A stretch of 17,914 nt of DNA, taken from contig DBLW01000062.1 of the NCBI GenBank assembly GCA_002298075.1, forward strand, positions 1-17,914, read 5' to 3'. The notes under the pieces are model-generated. The model ran no database searches and was not told where the DNA came from. It was given only the letters and a program-made list of their open reading frames with translations. The DNA comes from Bacteroidales bacterium UBA714 (GTDB taxonomy: Bacteria > Bacteroidota > Bacteroidia > Bacteroidales > UBA932). Positions 1 through 8,046 of the stretch are shown here, one piece after another (within the stretch, counting starts at the first letter, position 1; the number at the start of each line of letters is the position of its first letter). The position numbers were made by a program, and so were the translations under genes.

Positions 1-13
1 GCTCTTCCGATCT
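1..13. other. Illumina sequencing adapter remnant
   Basis: The first 13 bases, GCTCTTCCGATCT, are identical to the 3' end of the standard Illumina TruSeq adapter. A chance exact match at the very first base of a contig is very unlikely. The stretch should be treated as untrimmed adapter and not as genomic DNA. It happens to keep the first gene's reading frame open, so a gene finder would add about four false codons (LFRS). Confidence 0.93.
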
Positions 14-1618
14 CTCATTCCTGTATTCCACTATTGCATGAACGGGGAATGGAAGAGCTACCGTGCAAAGTCCCTTATCGGCAATCCGAACGACTTCATC
101 ACATTCAAGATTGACCTTGACCCTACTGTCAACCCGGACGAAGGCTCCGCTTCAATCTCCGTAACAATCGACACCGAGACAGAGACGATTGAAAAGCCGC
201 TTGAGATTGAGTATATCGAATTCACAGGCCAAGGCCCGACTTTCGACATAATAAGCGATTCTCCGGGAAACACTGAGCTGAGGGTTTATCCTGGAGAAAG
301 GGCTGCGTCACACAAGGCAAGAGTTGACGCCCTTGTGCCTGACAGGGTGGAGAGATGCCTGCTTCAGATTGAGTCGCCATACCTGTCGAGCCTCGGAATA
401 CCGTCTGAAGTTGACCTGACCGACATGGAGAGCCAGGCATGCGACCTGCTTTGGGAATACGGCATCAGATGGTTCCGTGAGATGAAAGGCAGAAGGCTCA
501 CTTTCGTTGACCTCGAGGGCTATGCTGACCATATCGCAAACATGCACTATGACCCGGACAATCCCAAGAACGCGAATTTCAAGATTATAGTCGAGGATAT
601 GAACAAGCAGCGTGAGGAGACTTCTTTCGCACGCTTCATAGAGGTGAAGCCTGAGTTCACCCTTGATGCCGTGGTTGCAAACATCTATGCCACAAAGTCA
701 TGCGAAATTACAGCCACACTCCAGAGGGGAACCGGCAATCCTGCCGCCCTTCTGCTTGACTACCGTTCCGACAGTGACCCTGCTTTCAGTGACTGGAGGC
801 GTGCGGAAATGCGCCATGACCAGAGTCTTGACACAGAGACGGAGAACATCAACGCGTACGCGGACATGTCCGGTCTCAAGCCGAATACAAAATACAGGAT
901 GAGGCTCCGCTACAGGAATAATGACAAGCTTGTCAAATACTTCGATTTCACGACAGAGGAGGCAACCCAGGTAGGTAATGCCGGCTTTGAGGAGTGGAGC
1001 ACCGACAACCTTGTCAAAAATACAAGATACTACCCTTATCTTTCCGATGCACAAGACAAATGGTGGGACAGCAACAACAGACAGACAGCCTCAGGCAACC
1101 CAAGTTTGTACCCAAATTACAAATGCTTCCCTACCGTATGGTACACAGAGGGGCATAATGGCGACAGGGCTGCGCAAATAACGGCAGTAGCCGTCAATAA
1201 TGCCAACTCAGAAATAATGGGAGCAGGAGCCACACAAGGCGAGCTGTTCATAGGGACCTACGGAGGAAACCGCAAGCACAATTTCACTTCAAGGCCGTCT
1301 GCCGTAAAATTCTGGTACAAATATGCTCCGGAAGGAAACGACACATGGCAGGCTCTCGTGCAGATTATGAACGGCAGCACCGTAATCGGAGAAGGCCGCC
1401 TCACAAATTCCGCACAAGTTTCCTCATGGGCAGAAGGCACTGTCAACATAACCTATTCCAACACCAAGCTTAAAGCTACAGGAATTTACATACAGTTCCT
1501 TCAATCAACGTCTTCAAGTCCGAGAACAAGAAAAAAAACAGTAACGACTCCAGAAGGAGATTTCCAGATTTATGGCGGAAGCCAGCTTACTGTTGATGAC
1601 GTAGAACTCATTTATTAG
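14..1618 (+). CDS. PCMD-domain protein with DUF4493-like tail, 5'-truncated
   Basis: The reading frame is open from the contig edge, so the ATG at 38 is probably an internal methionine. The genomic part starts at codon 14 (LIPVFHYC, then MNGEWKSY). No signal peptide is present, as expected if the N-terminus is missing. Residues counted from the ATG at 38: about 1-62 resemble the last strands of a DUF4493 domain, as judged against the same region of the next two genes. Residues 80-205 resemble the second module of those genes (a strand pair, a helical stretch, then a VDL segment and a closing strand). Residues 210-308 look fibronectin III-like, with the LKPNTKYRMRLRY strand. Residues 314-526 are a PCMD domain (PF13201, 'putative carbohydrate metabolism domain'), opening NAGFEEW and ending LTVDDVELIY. 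This PCMD copy is much more diverged than those at 2881 and 5887. Function is unknown; an exported surface lipoprotein is inferred from the paralogs. The next gene starts 26 nt downstream. Confidence 0.8.
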   Translation, partial: LIPVFHYCMNGEWKSYRAKSLIGNPNDFITFKIDLDPTVNPDEGSASISVTIDTETETIEKPLEIEYIEFTGQGPTFDIISDSPGNTELRVYPGERAASHKARVDALVPDRVERCLLQIESPYLSSLGIPSEVDLTDMESQACDLLWEYGIRWFREMKGRRLTFVDLEGYADHIANMHYDPDNPKNANFKIIVEDMNKQREETSFARFIEVKPEFTLDAVVANIYATKSCEITATLQRGTGNPAALLLDYRSDSDPAFSDWRRAEMRHDQSLDTETENINAYADMSGLKPNTKYRMRLRYRNNDKLVKYFDFTTEEATQVGNAGFEEWSTDNLVKNTRYYPYLSDAQDKWWDSNNRQTASGNPSLYPNYKCFPTVWYTEGHNGDRAAQITAVAVNNANSEIMGAGATQGELFIGTYGGNRKHNFTSRPSAVKFWYKYAPEGNDTWQALVQIMNGSTVIGEGRLTNSAQVSSWAEGTVNITYSNTKLKATGIYIQFLQSTSSSPRTRKKTVTTPEGDFQIYGGSQLTVDDVELIY

Positions 1619-1644
1619 ACCCATATATTACAGCTTATATAATC

Positions 1645-2868
1645 ATGAAAAAGACATTTTACACAATATTGGCATGCACGGCCATATTCACCGGCTGCAA
1701 AGACACCATCCTTACGGAAAACGGCACAGGAATCCTGGCTTTCAACCTTGGCTGGAACCAGGAAGACTACTCTGACAAGATAATAGGCGTAAAGTCAGAG
1801 GGGGGAGCCACTGAAATGGACATAAACGAATTCGAGGTGACCATAAACTCTTCAACAGGCTCATATACAAAGTCTTTCCTATACAAGGACGTGCCTTCAA
1901 TGCTTGAGCTTTCAGCTGGTTCATATACAGTTTCCGCCCACTCTCCCAACATCAGCGGAGGAATGGCGGCATGGAACTCACCGGAATATGCCGGAAGCAA
2001 GACTTTCGATGTGGCTGTCGGAAAAATCTCCACGGTTGAACTTGTCTGTACCTTGTCCAACATGAAGGTCTCAATCAACTGCTCTGACAAATTCCTCAAC
2101 GAGCTTTCCGATTTTGTAATCACAGTCTCACAGGAGAGCAGCTCGCTGACATGGAGAAGACAGGAAGTGATTGACTCCAAGGCCGGCTATTTCCCTGTAG
2201 CTCCCCTTACGGTATTCGTCAGCGGCACCAGGGCGATAGACAATTCCACTGCGACAGTCACATTCAAAATCACGGATGTGGCGGCAAAGGACCACCATGT
2301 AATAAACATTGACGCGACTACCACAGGAAGCTCTCAGTTCCAGCTTTCTGTCGATACCGGCACAAATGACAAAGATGTGGAAATCACGGTTCCTGGCTTC
2401 GACCAGAACCCGGTCCCTGACCCTGAGGAGCCTGAGATTCCGGACACCCCAGGCACTGCCGAGGCACCGTCAATCGAATGGGCTGCCAATCCGAACTTCG
2501 ACACAATCGAAATCACTGACGAAATGGATGTGAATCTTGTTGTCAAGGCTCCTGGAAAAATCAAGCAGTTCAAGGTTACTGTAAGTGAGAATTTTACTGA
2601 GATGGTTGGCATGATGGGCGCAGTAAACGGTGTCATGGACTTGATAAACAATACCACACTGATAGAGAACCTTGGAGGTATGCTGCCTACAGGAAACGAA
2701 CTTCTCAATCAGACTGAGGTCAATTTCTCTTTGTCGCGGCTTGTCCCTCTCATTTCCCAGGTAGGAACCGCTGGTGAAGATTACAGTTTCACACTTGACG
2801 TGGAAGACGCACTCGGACAGACACTCTCAAAAGTGTGCACTTTCCACAATCCGGCTGCTGCCCAGTAA
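1645..2868 (+). CDS. DUF4493-domain lipoprotein without PCMD domain
   Basis: A 407-residue exported lipoprotein. The N-terminus MKKTFYTILACTAIFTGC has a short hydrophobic segment and a lipobox (F-T-G-C18), followed by the charged pair KD. Residues about 28-250 match DUF4493. The family pattern is visible as AGSYTVSAHS, then SPEYAGSKTFDV and CTLSNMKVSI, and its equivalent is in the next gene. A proline- and acid-rich linker follows (about 252-270, PVPDPEEPEIPDTP), a common spacer in surface-exposed Bacteroidota proteins. The second module is at about 280-405. It contains a hydrophobic helix-like stretch (MVGMMGAVNGVMDLI) and ends with a SFTLDVEDALGQ strand. The protein stops there and lacks the Fn3-like and PCMD parts of its neighbours. 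DUF4493 recalls the transthyretin-like folds of Mfa2/FimB fimbrial anchors, but this is only a visual impression. No function can be assigned. The next gene follows after 12 nt. Confidence 0.85.
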   Translation: MKKTFYTILACTAIFTGCKDTILTENGTGILAFNLGWNQEDYSDKIIGVKSEGGATEMDINEFEVTINSSTGSYTKSFLYKDVPSMLELSAGSYTVSAHSPNISGGMAAWNSPEYAGSKTFDVAVGKISTVELVCTLSNMKVSINCSDKFLNELSDFVITVSQESSSLTWRRQEVIDSKAGYFPVAPLTVFVSGTRAIDNSTATVTFKITDVAAKDHHVINIDATTTGSSQFQLSVDTGTNDKDVEITVPGFDQNPVPDPEEPEIPDTPGTAEAPSIEWAANPNFDTIEITDEMDVNLVVKAPGKIKQFKVTVSENFTEMVGMMGAVNGVMDLINNTTLIENLGGMLPTGNELLNQTEVNFSLSRLVPLISQVGTAGEDYSFTLDVEDALGQTLSKVCTFHNPAAAQ

Positions 2869-2880
2869 TATAAAGATGTC

Positions 2881-5055
2881 ATGACCATGAAACGATTATT
2901 GATTTCATTGATTGCCGTGGCAGCTGCCATGACGACGGTTCCCTCTTGCGTGGAGGTGCAGCCGGAGTCTGACGGAACCGGCTATCTCAACCTGAATGTT
3001 GAGAAGGATGCGCCCAATGATACGATTTATGTCAGTCCCAATACTAAAGGCGCAGAGACAGAAGACAGGAAAATCGGCATCAAGATATATGACAATGTGG
3101 GAGACCTTGTCCATGAGGCCGAGGACTATACAGCAATGGGCACCTTGGAGTTGAGGACAGGATATTACCGTGCTGTCGCATTTTCCGGAGAGAACCCTAC
3201 CGGCGCGTCTTTCGATTCCCCATACTACAGCGGAGAACAGAATTTCTCAATAAGGAGAGGACAAACCGAGACTCTTGACATCACATGCCGCCTTGCAAAC
3301 ATCAAGGTGACAGTAACTCTCGACCCTAAAATCATCGAGAAATTCAGCGAATACAAATTCACTGTTACAGGCAATGACAGTTCCGTATTGGAATATAACC
3401 AGGACCTGGCGAACTTCTCCAGGGAGGGTTACTTCCCTGCCGCTGTCACTGAGCTTACGTGGGAACTTGCCCTTGTCAGCAAGACAGGCATCGCCTACAA
3501 TACGCTGAGCGGCACTTATGAGAACGTGAAGCCTTGCCAGCACTACAGATTCAACTTTTCTCTAAAAGAGGAAGAGCCGTCAACCGACATCGGAGGCTCC
3601 ATATTCACAATCATTCTGGATGACTCGCTCAACCAGAAAGAGTATGACATTAACCTTGATTTCGGCAAGAAGACCCCTGTAATTTCCGCAGGTGACCAGA
3701 ATCTTGAAAATCTCGAGCATTACGACGGAGACCCTTGCAGCATCAGCATTTCGTCAGAATCCCATATAGAGTCGCTTGTCATCTCGCACGATGACCCGGC
3801 TCTTGAGACTGCCGGTCTGCAGCGCTCAGTCGAGCTTGCCGGAGCCGGAGCGGACCTTCTTTCAGAACTCTCTGCGATAGGCATCGTTACAGATGGCATA
3901 GTATCACAGATTGCGACAAAGGCTGACGGAAATCCTGAAAGTGCGTCAATTGATTTTTCCGCATTCCTGTCATCTTTGCCGGAAGGCAGATACACGCTGA
4001 ACTTCAATGTGACTAACGGCGACGGTGCAGCTGAGACTGCAATGAATGTAAATGTGCTCGGAAAGCGCCCTTCTGCAGTCATCAATGCGGTTTCCGCAGA
4101 AGAGGTCTGGGCCATGTTCGCCAAAGTAAAGGCAACCTATGTATCACAGGGCAATCCGGAAGGATTCGGATTCAGATATAAGGCTGCTGATGCTGACACC
4201 TGGACAGAAGTGGCTGCCGCTTCCCATGACGGGGCAAGCAGCACTTTCACGGCCGAGATACGCGGACTGCAGCCTTCGCAGAGCTATGTAATCAAAGCCA
4301 TCTGCTCTGATGCTGAAGGCCCGGAGACATCATTCACCACCGAAAGCGCGGCAGTTGTCCCTAACATGAACTTCAACGACTGGTATCAAGACGGTAAGAT
4401 ATGGTTCCCTGGAGTATCTTCAGACAACTGTTTTTGGGATACTGCCAACAAAGGCTCTTCAGCATTAAGCATTTTCCCGACTACACCAGAGGAAACCAAT
4501 GTCATCTCAGGCAAAGCAGCAAGACTTGAAAGCAAAAAGGTAGCTTTGGTCGGGCTTGCAGCCGGAAACATATACACCGGAAAATTCATTGAGGCCGTGA
4601 TGAACATAACCAAGCCTGGAGCAAAACTTGACTGGGGCATTCCTTTCGGGTCGAGGCCTCTTGCTCTCAAAGGAAACTACATGTACAAGCCGGTGGCAAT
4701 TGACCAGGCAAAAGCTCCGTATACAGACATGAAAGGCAAGACTGACATAGGCCAGATACAGATAATGCTCACCGACTGGGATGAACCTTTCAGGATAAGC
4801 ACAGCAGACGGAGATTTTGTACAAGTCAATACTGACAGCCACATCATCGGATACGGAACGATGGACCTCAATGAAACCACTGGCTATCAGGAATTTACAA
4901 TCAATGTAGATTACCGTGACAGGACCAGGACGCCGAAGTATATCGTGATTGTGGCTTCCGCCAGCAAATACGGAGACTACTTCACCGGAGGTGTCGGAAG
5001 TACCCTCTTCCTTGATGAATTTGAGCTTGTATATGACCCTGAGCAACTAAACTGA
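2881..5055 (+). CDS. DUF4493-PCMD lipoprotein
   Basis: A 724-residue lipoprotein that shows the complete module order of this family. There are two in-frame starts, at 2881 (MTM) and 2887; the signal peptide works from either. The lipobox is V-P-S-C23. DUF4493 spans about 33-250 (TGYYRAVAFSGEN, then SPYYSGEQNFSI and CRLANIKVTV). A second module spans about 260-395, with a helix-like segment and the IDFSAFLSSLPEGRYTLNFN strand pair. A fibronectin III-like domain lies at about 400-490 (RGLQPSQSYVIKA). PCMD spans 495-720, with the motifs NMNFNDWYQDGK, FWDTANKG, LTDWDEPF, FTGGVGS and LDEFELVYD. The PCMD copy matches the gene at 5887 closely, with roughly half the residues identical by eye. PCMD was named from gene context and has no proven reaction; carbohydrate binding or surface display are possibilities only. 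The beta-barrel gene starts 10 nt downstream. Confidence 0.88.
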   Translation: MTMKRLLISLIAVAAAMTTVPSCVEVQPESDGTGYLNLNVEKDAPNDTIYVSPNTKGAETEDRKIGIKIYDNVGDLVHEAEDYTAMGTLELRTGYYRAVAFSGENPTGASFDSPYYSGEQNFSIRRGQTETLDITCRLANIKVTVTLDPKIIEKFSEYKFTVTGNDSSVLEYNQDLANFSREGYFPAAVTELTWELALVSKTGIAYNTLSGTYENVKPCQHYRFNFSLKEEEPSTDIGGSIFTIILDDSLNQKEYDINLDFGKKTPVISAGDQNLENLEHYDGDPCSISISSESHIESLVISHDDPALETAGLQRSVELAGAGADLLSELSAIGIVTDGIVSQIATKADGNPESASIDFSAFLSSLPEGRYTLNFNVTNGDGAAETAMNVNVLGKRPSAVINAVSAEEVWAMFAKVKATYVSQGNPEGFGFRYKAADADTWTEVAAASHDGASSTFTAEIRGLQPSQSYVIKAICSDAEGPETSFTTESAAVVPNMNFNDWYQDGKIWFPGVSSDNCFWDTANKGSSALSIFPTTPEETNVISGKAARLESKKVALVGLAAGNIYTGKFIEAVMNITKPGAKLDWGIPFGSRPLALKGNYMYKPVAIDQAKAPYTDMKGKTDIGQIQIMLTDWDEPFRISTADGDFVQVNTDSHIIGYGTMDLNETTGYQEFTINVDYRDRTRTPKYIVIVASASKYGDYFTGGVGSTLFLDEFELVYDPEQLN

Positions 5056-5065
5056 TTTTGAATTG

Positions 5066-5887
5066 ATGAAAAAAAGAATAATATTTTTCACCATTATGCT
5101 CGCTTTGGCCACAGCCCTCACGGCTGCGGCCAAAAGCGATACTACGGCAGTCAAGCCATTCGACAGAGGAATCGGGAAAAGCAACTCGTGCTTCATTCCA
5201 AAAGGAACCGTAGGCGCTGGAGTGTCATTTTCCTACAGCAAATACAATCTCGGCAACATGGCAGATGACGCCGGCTTCTCAATGCTGTTCTCTCTTGTGC
5301 AGGATCTGCATGGTGACTTTACGTCATTCACCATTTCCCCGTTCGTTTCCTACTTCGTAATTGACAACCTGGCCATAGGCGCACGTTTCAATTATGAACG
5401 CTTCGGATTCGGGCTGAACGGAGTAAATCTGTCCATCAATGAGGATTTGGGCCTGTCCCTGAAAGACTTCCACCATTTAAAGCAGTCATATACCGGTTCC
5501 ATAACCCTGCGCAACTATATGCCTCTTGCCAACAGCAAGCGATTCGCCATGTTCACAGAATTGAGGGCCACCGGAGGCTATGCGCAATCCGAGACATACA
5601 GGAAAGAGGATGAAGGAAAATACGGGACATATCAGGATATCTACAAATTCGAACTGGGCGCGGTTCCGGGTGTATCCGCATTCATAACAAACGAGGTAGC
5701 GCTGGAAATATCAGTTGGACTGCTCGGTTTCGATTACCAGAAAGTCGTGCAGGTAACCAACCAGGTTGAAAAGAGCCAGATGGAGAAGAGCGGCGCGAAC
5801 TTCAAGATAAACCTGTTCTCGATTAATTTCGGGATGTCATTCTATCTGCCTACAGGGCAGCACCGTCCAAAGAAAAACAAGAACTAA
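5066..5887 (+). CDS. Outer-membrane beta-barrel protein
   Basis: A 273-residue exported protein. I chose the ATG at 5066; an in-frame TTG sits directly before it. The N-terminus MKKRIIFFTIMLALATALTAAAKS is a type I signal peptide with no lipobox cysteine. The rest consists of alternating amphipathic strands typical of small OMP_b-brl/porin-family barrels, for example the segment FTISPFVSYFVIDNLAIGAR and then FNYERFGFGL. The last strand is INLFSINFGMSFYL. A basic tail (PTGQHRPKKNKN) follows the final strand, which is unusual because barrel proteins normally end at the strand's aromatic residue. It may lie in the periplasm. The stop codon overlaps the start of the next gene (TAATG), so the two are probably translationally coupled. 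This suggests that the barrel and the PCMD lipoprotein are made together, possibly as partners. I do not recognise a characterised homolog. Confidence 0.78.
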   Translation: MKKRIIFFTIMLALATALTAAAKSDTTAVKPFDRGIGKSNSCFIPKGTVGAGVSFSYSKYNLGNMADDAGFSMLFSLVQDLHGDFTSFTISPFVSYFVIDNLAIGARFNYERFGFGLNGVNLSINEDLGLSLKDFHHLKQSYTGSITLRNYMPLANSKRFAMFTELRATGGYAQSETYRKEDEGKYGTYQDIYKFELGAVPGVSAFITNEVALEISVGLLGFDYQKVVQVTNQVEKSQMEKSGANFKINLFSINFGMSFYLPTGQHRPKKNKN

Positions 5888-7488
5888 TGAAGTTGTCAAG
5901 ATACATACTCCTGCTATCTGTAATTATGTCCATTTCGTCCTGCCTTATCAGCAACGACATGTCGTATCCGAAGGTTAGCGCGGACATTACAGGTTTCGAT
6001 GTTGAAGGACAGGTTTCATCAGAAATTGACCCTAAGACACACACGATAAATATAGTCCTGAATGAGACGGCCAACATTTCAAAGCTGAAAATATCAAGAT
6101 TCAGCATGTCTGAAGGTGCAGAGACGGTTACTCCTATAAATGCGGGAGACATCATCGACCTCACCTCTCCGATGACGGTGACCCTCAGGATATATGAGGA
6201 GACTCAGTGGACCATTTCCGCCACACAGCCTATTGCACGCTATGCCAGATGTGCAAATGAGGCAAAGCCTGCACAGATAGACGTGGTAAACAGGAGCGTA
6301 ACAGTATTCGTGAGCCAGAGCCAGCCGCTGGAAACTATCCGAATCAATGAGATGAAACTTGAGCCGGAAGGGTCAAGGATTATTTCAACGCACGGGAAGG
6401 CCATTGAGAACGGACAGATTGTGGACAAGAATGAAGACTGTAGTTTCCCTATGACGCTCTACTGCGTGCTGCAGAGAATATTCCTTGTAGAATATAATGG
6501 GCAGAACATAGTCTGGACATTCAATGCGGTTCAAGAGACGGTCAGCCTGAAAATAGATTCGGCTATTGGCTGGTGCCACAATGCGGATATAAAGGCTGCA
6601 TATGACGGAAGCGGAACGCCGTGTATCCAATACAGGCAGGCTGATTCTGACCAGTGGTCGGAGTGGACAGACCTGACTGTTGACGGAAGCAGGATTTCAT
6701 GCAGGATTTCCAATCTCGCTGAAGGCACGGATTATATGGTAAGGGTAAGCAACGGGGAGGAAGAAAGCGAAGAGCTGCCATTCTCTACCGGCACACCGGA
6801 CCAGATTGAGAACATGAATTTCGACTCATGGTACCAGGACGGCAAAGTGTGGTATCCGAATCCAGGACCTACAGTAAAAATATGGGATACGGCCAACAAG
6901 GGTGCGAGCCTTCTCGGAGACTCTTCAACTATTCCGGTGGATTTCGTTGCTGTTGCCGGAGCAGGCAAGCAGGCAGCAAGACTTGAGAGCCGTTGGGCAG
7001 TCATAGCTTTTGCTGCAGGAAACATTTATACAGGTGAATTCGGAAAGGTGAACGGCATCGGAGCAGAGCTTCAGTGGGGAACTCCGTTCACGGGACGTCC
7101 AAAAGCCCTGCATGGTTATTATGCATACGAGCCAAAGGCAATCGATCGTGTAAAGCCGCCTTACGAGTCACTTAAAGGCCAGATGGACCAGTGCCAGATT
7201 CTTGTGATGCTGACGGATTGGGACGAGCCGTTCAAGGTGAACACAAATGCAGGAACGTTCGTTGACCAGGAAAATGACCCGCATATAGTGGCATATGCCA
7301 AATTTGAGAGTCCTGAGAATACGGGAGGACAATATAAGGAGTTCACCTTGCCACTTGAATGGAGACGTCCGGACGCGACTCCGAAATACGCTGTGATTGT
7401 TGCATGCGCAAGCTACAAGGGCGATTTCTTCACGGGAGGAGTCGGCAGCATGATGTACGTGGATGAATTTGAATTCATTTATGACTGA
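5887..7488 (+). CDS. PCMD lipoprotein with DUF5018-like N-terminal repeats
   Basis: A 533-residue lipoprotein and the last gene of the plus-strand operon. The ATG at 5887 overlaps the preceding stop by one base. The signal peptide is MKLSRYILLLSVIMSISSC with lipobox I-S-S-C19. It lacks a DUF4493 domain. Residues about 28-215 instead form two beta-rich repeats with the layout of the DUF5018-like/cadherin-like sandwiches that often precede PCMD: ITGFDVEGQ, then INIVLNETANISKL, then MTVTLRIYEE; and later VTVFVSQSQPLETI. A fibronectin III-like domain is at about 218-303 (RISNLAEGTDYMVRVSN). PCMD is at 309-533 (NMNFDSWYQDGK, IWDTANKGAS, LTDWDEPFKV, FFTGGVGS, VDEFEFIYD) and is a clear paralog of the C-terminus of the gene at 2881. 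Function is unknown. Coupling to the barrel gene suggests a barrel-associated surface or periplasmic role. Confidence 0.86.
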   Translation: MKLSRYILLLSVIMSISSCLISNDMSYPKVSADITGFDVEGQVSSEIDPKTHTINIVLNETANISKLKISRFSMSEGAETVTPINAGDIIDLTSPMTVTLRIYEETQWTISATQPIARYARCANEAKPAQIDVVNRSVTVFVSQSQPLETIRINEMKLEPEGSRIISTHGKAIENGQIVDKNEDCSFPMTLYCVLQRIFLVEYNGQNIVWTFNAVQETVSLKIDSAIGWCHNADIKAAYDGSGTPCIQYRQADSDQWSEWTDLTVDGSRISCRISNLAEGTDYMVRVSNGEEESEELPFSTGTPDQIENMNFDSWYQDGKVWYPNPGPTVKIWDTANKGASLLGDSSTIPVDFVAVAGAGKQAARLESRWAVIAFAAGNIYTGEFGKVNGIGAELQWGTPFTGRPKALHGYYAYEPKAIDRVKPPYESLKGQMDQCQILVMLTDWDEPFKVNTNAGTFVDQENDPHIVAYAKFESPENTGGQYKEFTLPLEWRRPDATPKYAVIVACASYKGDFFTGGVGSMMYVDEFEFIYD

Positions 7489-7504
7489 TGCTGATTGTCT
7501 TTTT

Positions 7505-7556
7505 ACTGAAAACTGCTGCAACGGCTGGGAAACCAACCTTTGCAGCAGTTTTCAGT
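7505..7556. terminator. Bidirectional intrinsic terminator between convergent operons
   Basis: A perfect 17-bp inverted repeat: ACTGAAAACTGCTGCAA at 7505-7521 and its reverse complement at 7540-7556. The 18-nt centre can extend the stem (GG and TGG pairing with CCA and CC across one mismatch) to a GAAA tetraloop at 7529-7532. On both strands the G/C-containing core CTGCTGCA is followed by TTTTCAGT. The structure therefore has an A-tract before and a T-tract after the core in either direction. It starts 16 nt after the stop at 7488 and ends 16 nt before the end of the convergent gene at 7573, as expected for a shared terminator. Confidence 0.85.
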
Positions 7557-7572
7557 TTGGCTCTCCCCTGCC

Positions 7573-8040
7573 TCAGCGGCCGTAGGTGACGGCAAGTTTT
7601 TCAAGCGCTGAAACGGGAATCGTACCGCGAAGACTGTTGAGCGAATGCACGGCAGGATTGTATATCACAAGGTCCTTTACCATATCCTTGCCGGAACGCA
7701 GGATATAGATTTCATATGTGCCGTCATCGTATGATTCCGTCCCGCAATACTCATAGCTGCCCAAGGCGTCTTTCAGGTCGGAAATGAAAGAAGACTTCTG
7801 ATGCTGCGGCGCTTTCGTCATCTTCAGAATCACGAGTTCCTCAATATCGTCTGCGATAGGGCCTACAGGAGTTTTCCTTATCAGCCCTCTGACAAGATTG
7901 AGCTTTCCGCCCTTGGCATAAAAGTCCTGGGCGCCTTTGACATTCTCATATTTTTTCACGACACGTCCTACTGGTGTCTGGGCAAAAGAAGCCGTAGCCA
8001 TAAGGCATGCGGCCATAACAATCATAATCAACTTATCCAT
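7573..8040 (-). CDS. DUF4252-like small exported protein
   Basis: A 155-residue protein when started at the ATG at 8040. The N-terminus MDKLIMIVMAACLMATASFAQ is a good type I signal peptide, with cleavage expected near ASFA|Q. An upstream in-frame ATG at 8067 would add nine residues (MIGAAGGYF), but its codons run through a hairpin, and only the downstream ATG has AGGAGG seven bases before it. The mature part has the layout I associate with DUF4252 (PF14060): an opening YENVKGAQDFYAKGG, a helix with ELVILKM, a strand pair around YEIYILRSGKDMVKDLVIY, and a closing LRGTIPVSALEKLA. DUF4252 proteins are uncharacterised and common in Bacteroidota. It lies 80 nt after the xylose transporter stop on the same strand. 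Whether it belongs to that operon depends on the hairpin between them. A link to xylose use is not implied by the sequence. Confidence 0.65.
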   Translation of the reverse strand: MDKLIMIVMAACLMATASFAQTPVGRVVKKYENVKGAQDFYAKGGKLNLVRGLIRKTPVGPIADDIEELVILKMTKAPQHQKSSFISDLKDALGSYEYCGTESYDDGTYEIYILRSGKDMVKDLVIYNPAVHSLNSLRGTIPVSALEKLAVTYGR

Positions 8041-8046
8041 AAAATA

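Noticed and set aside
4507..5046. 179-codon minus-strand ORF opposite the PCMD domain of the gene at 2881
   Set aside because: The plus strand encodes conserved PCMD motifs throughout; the antisense product is cysteine-rich and unlike any family I know.
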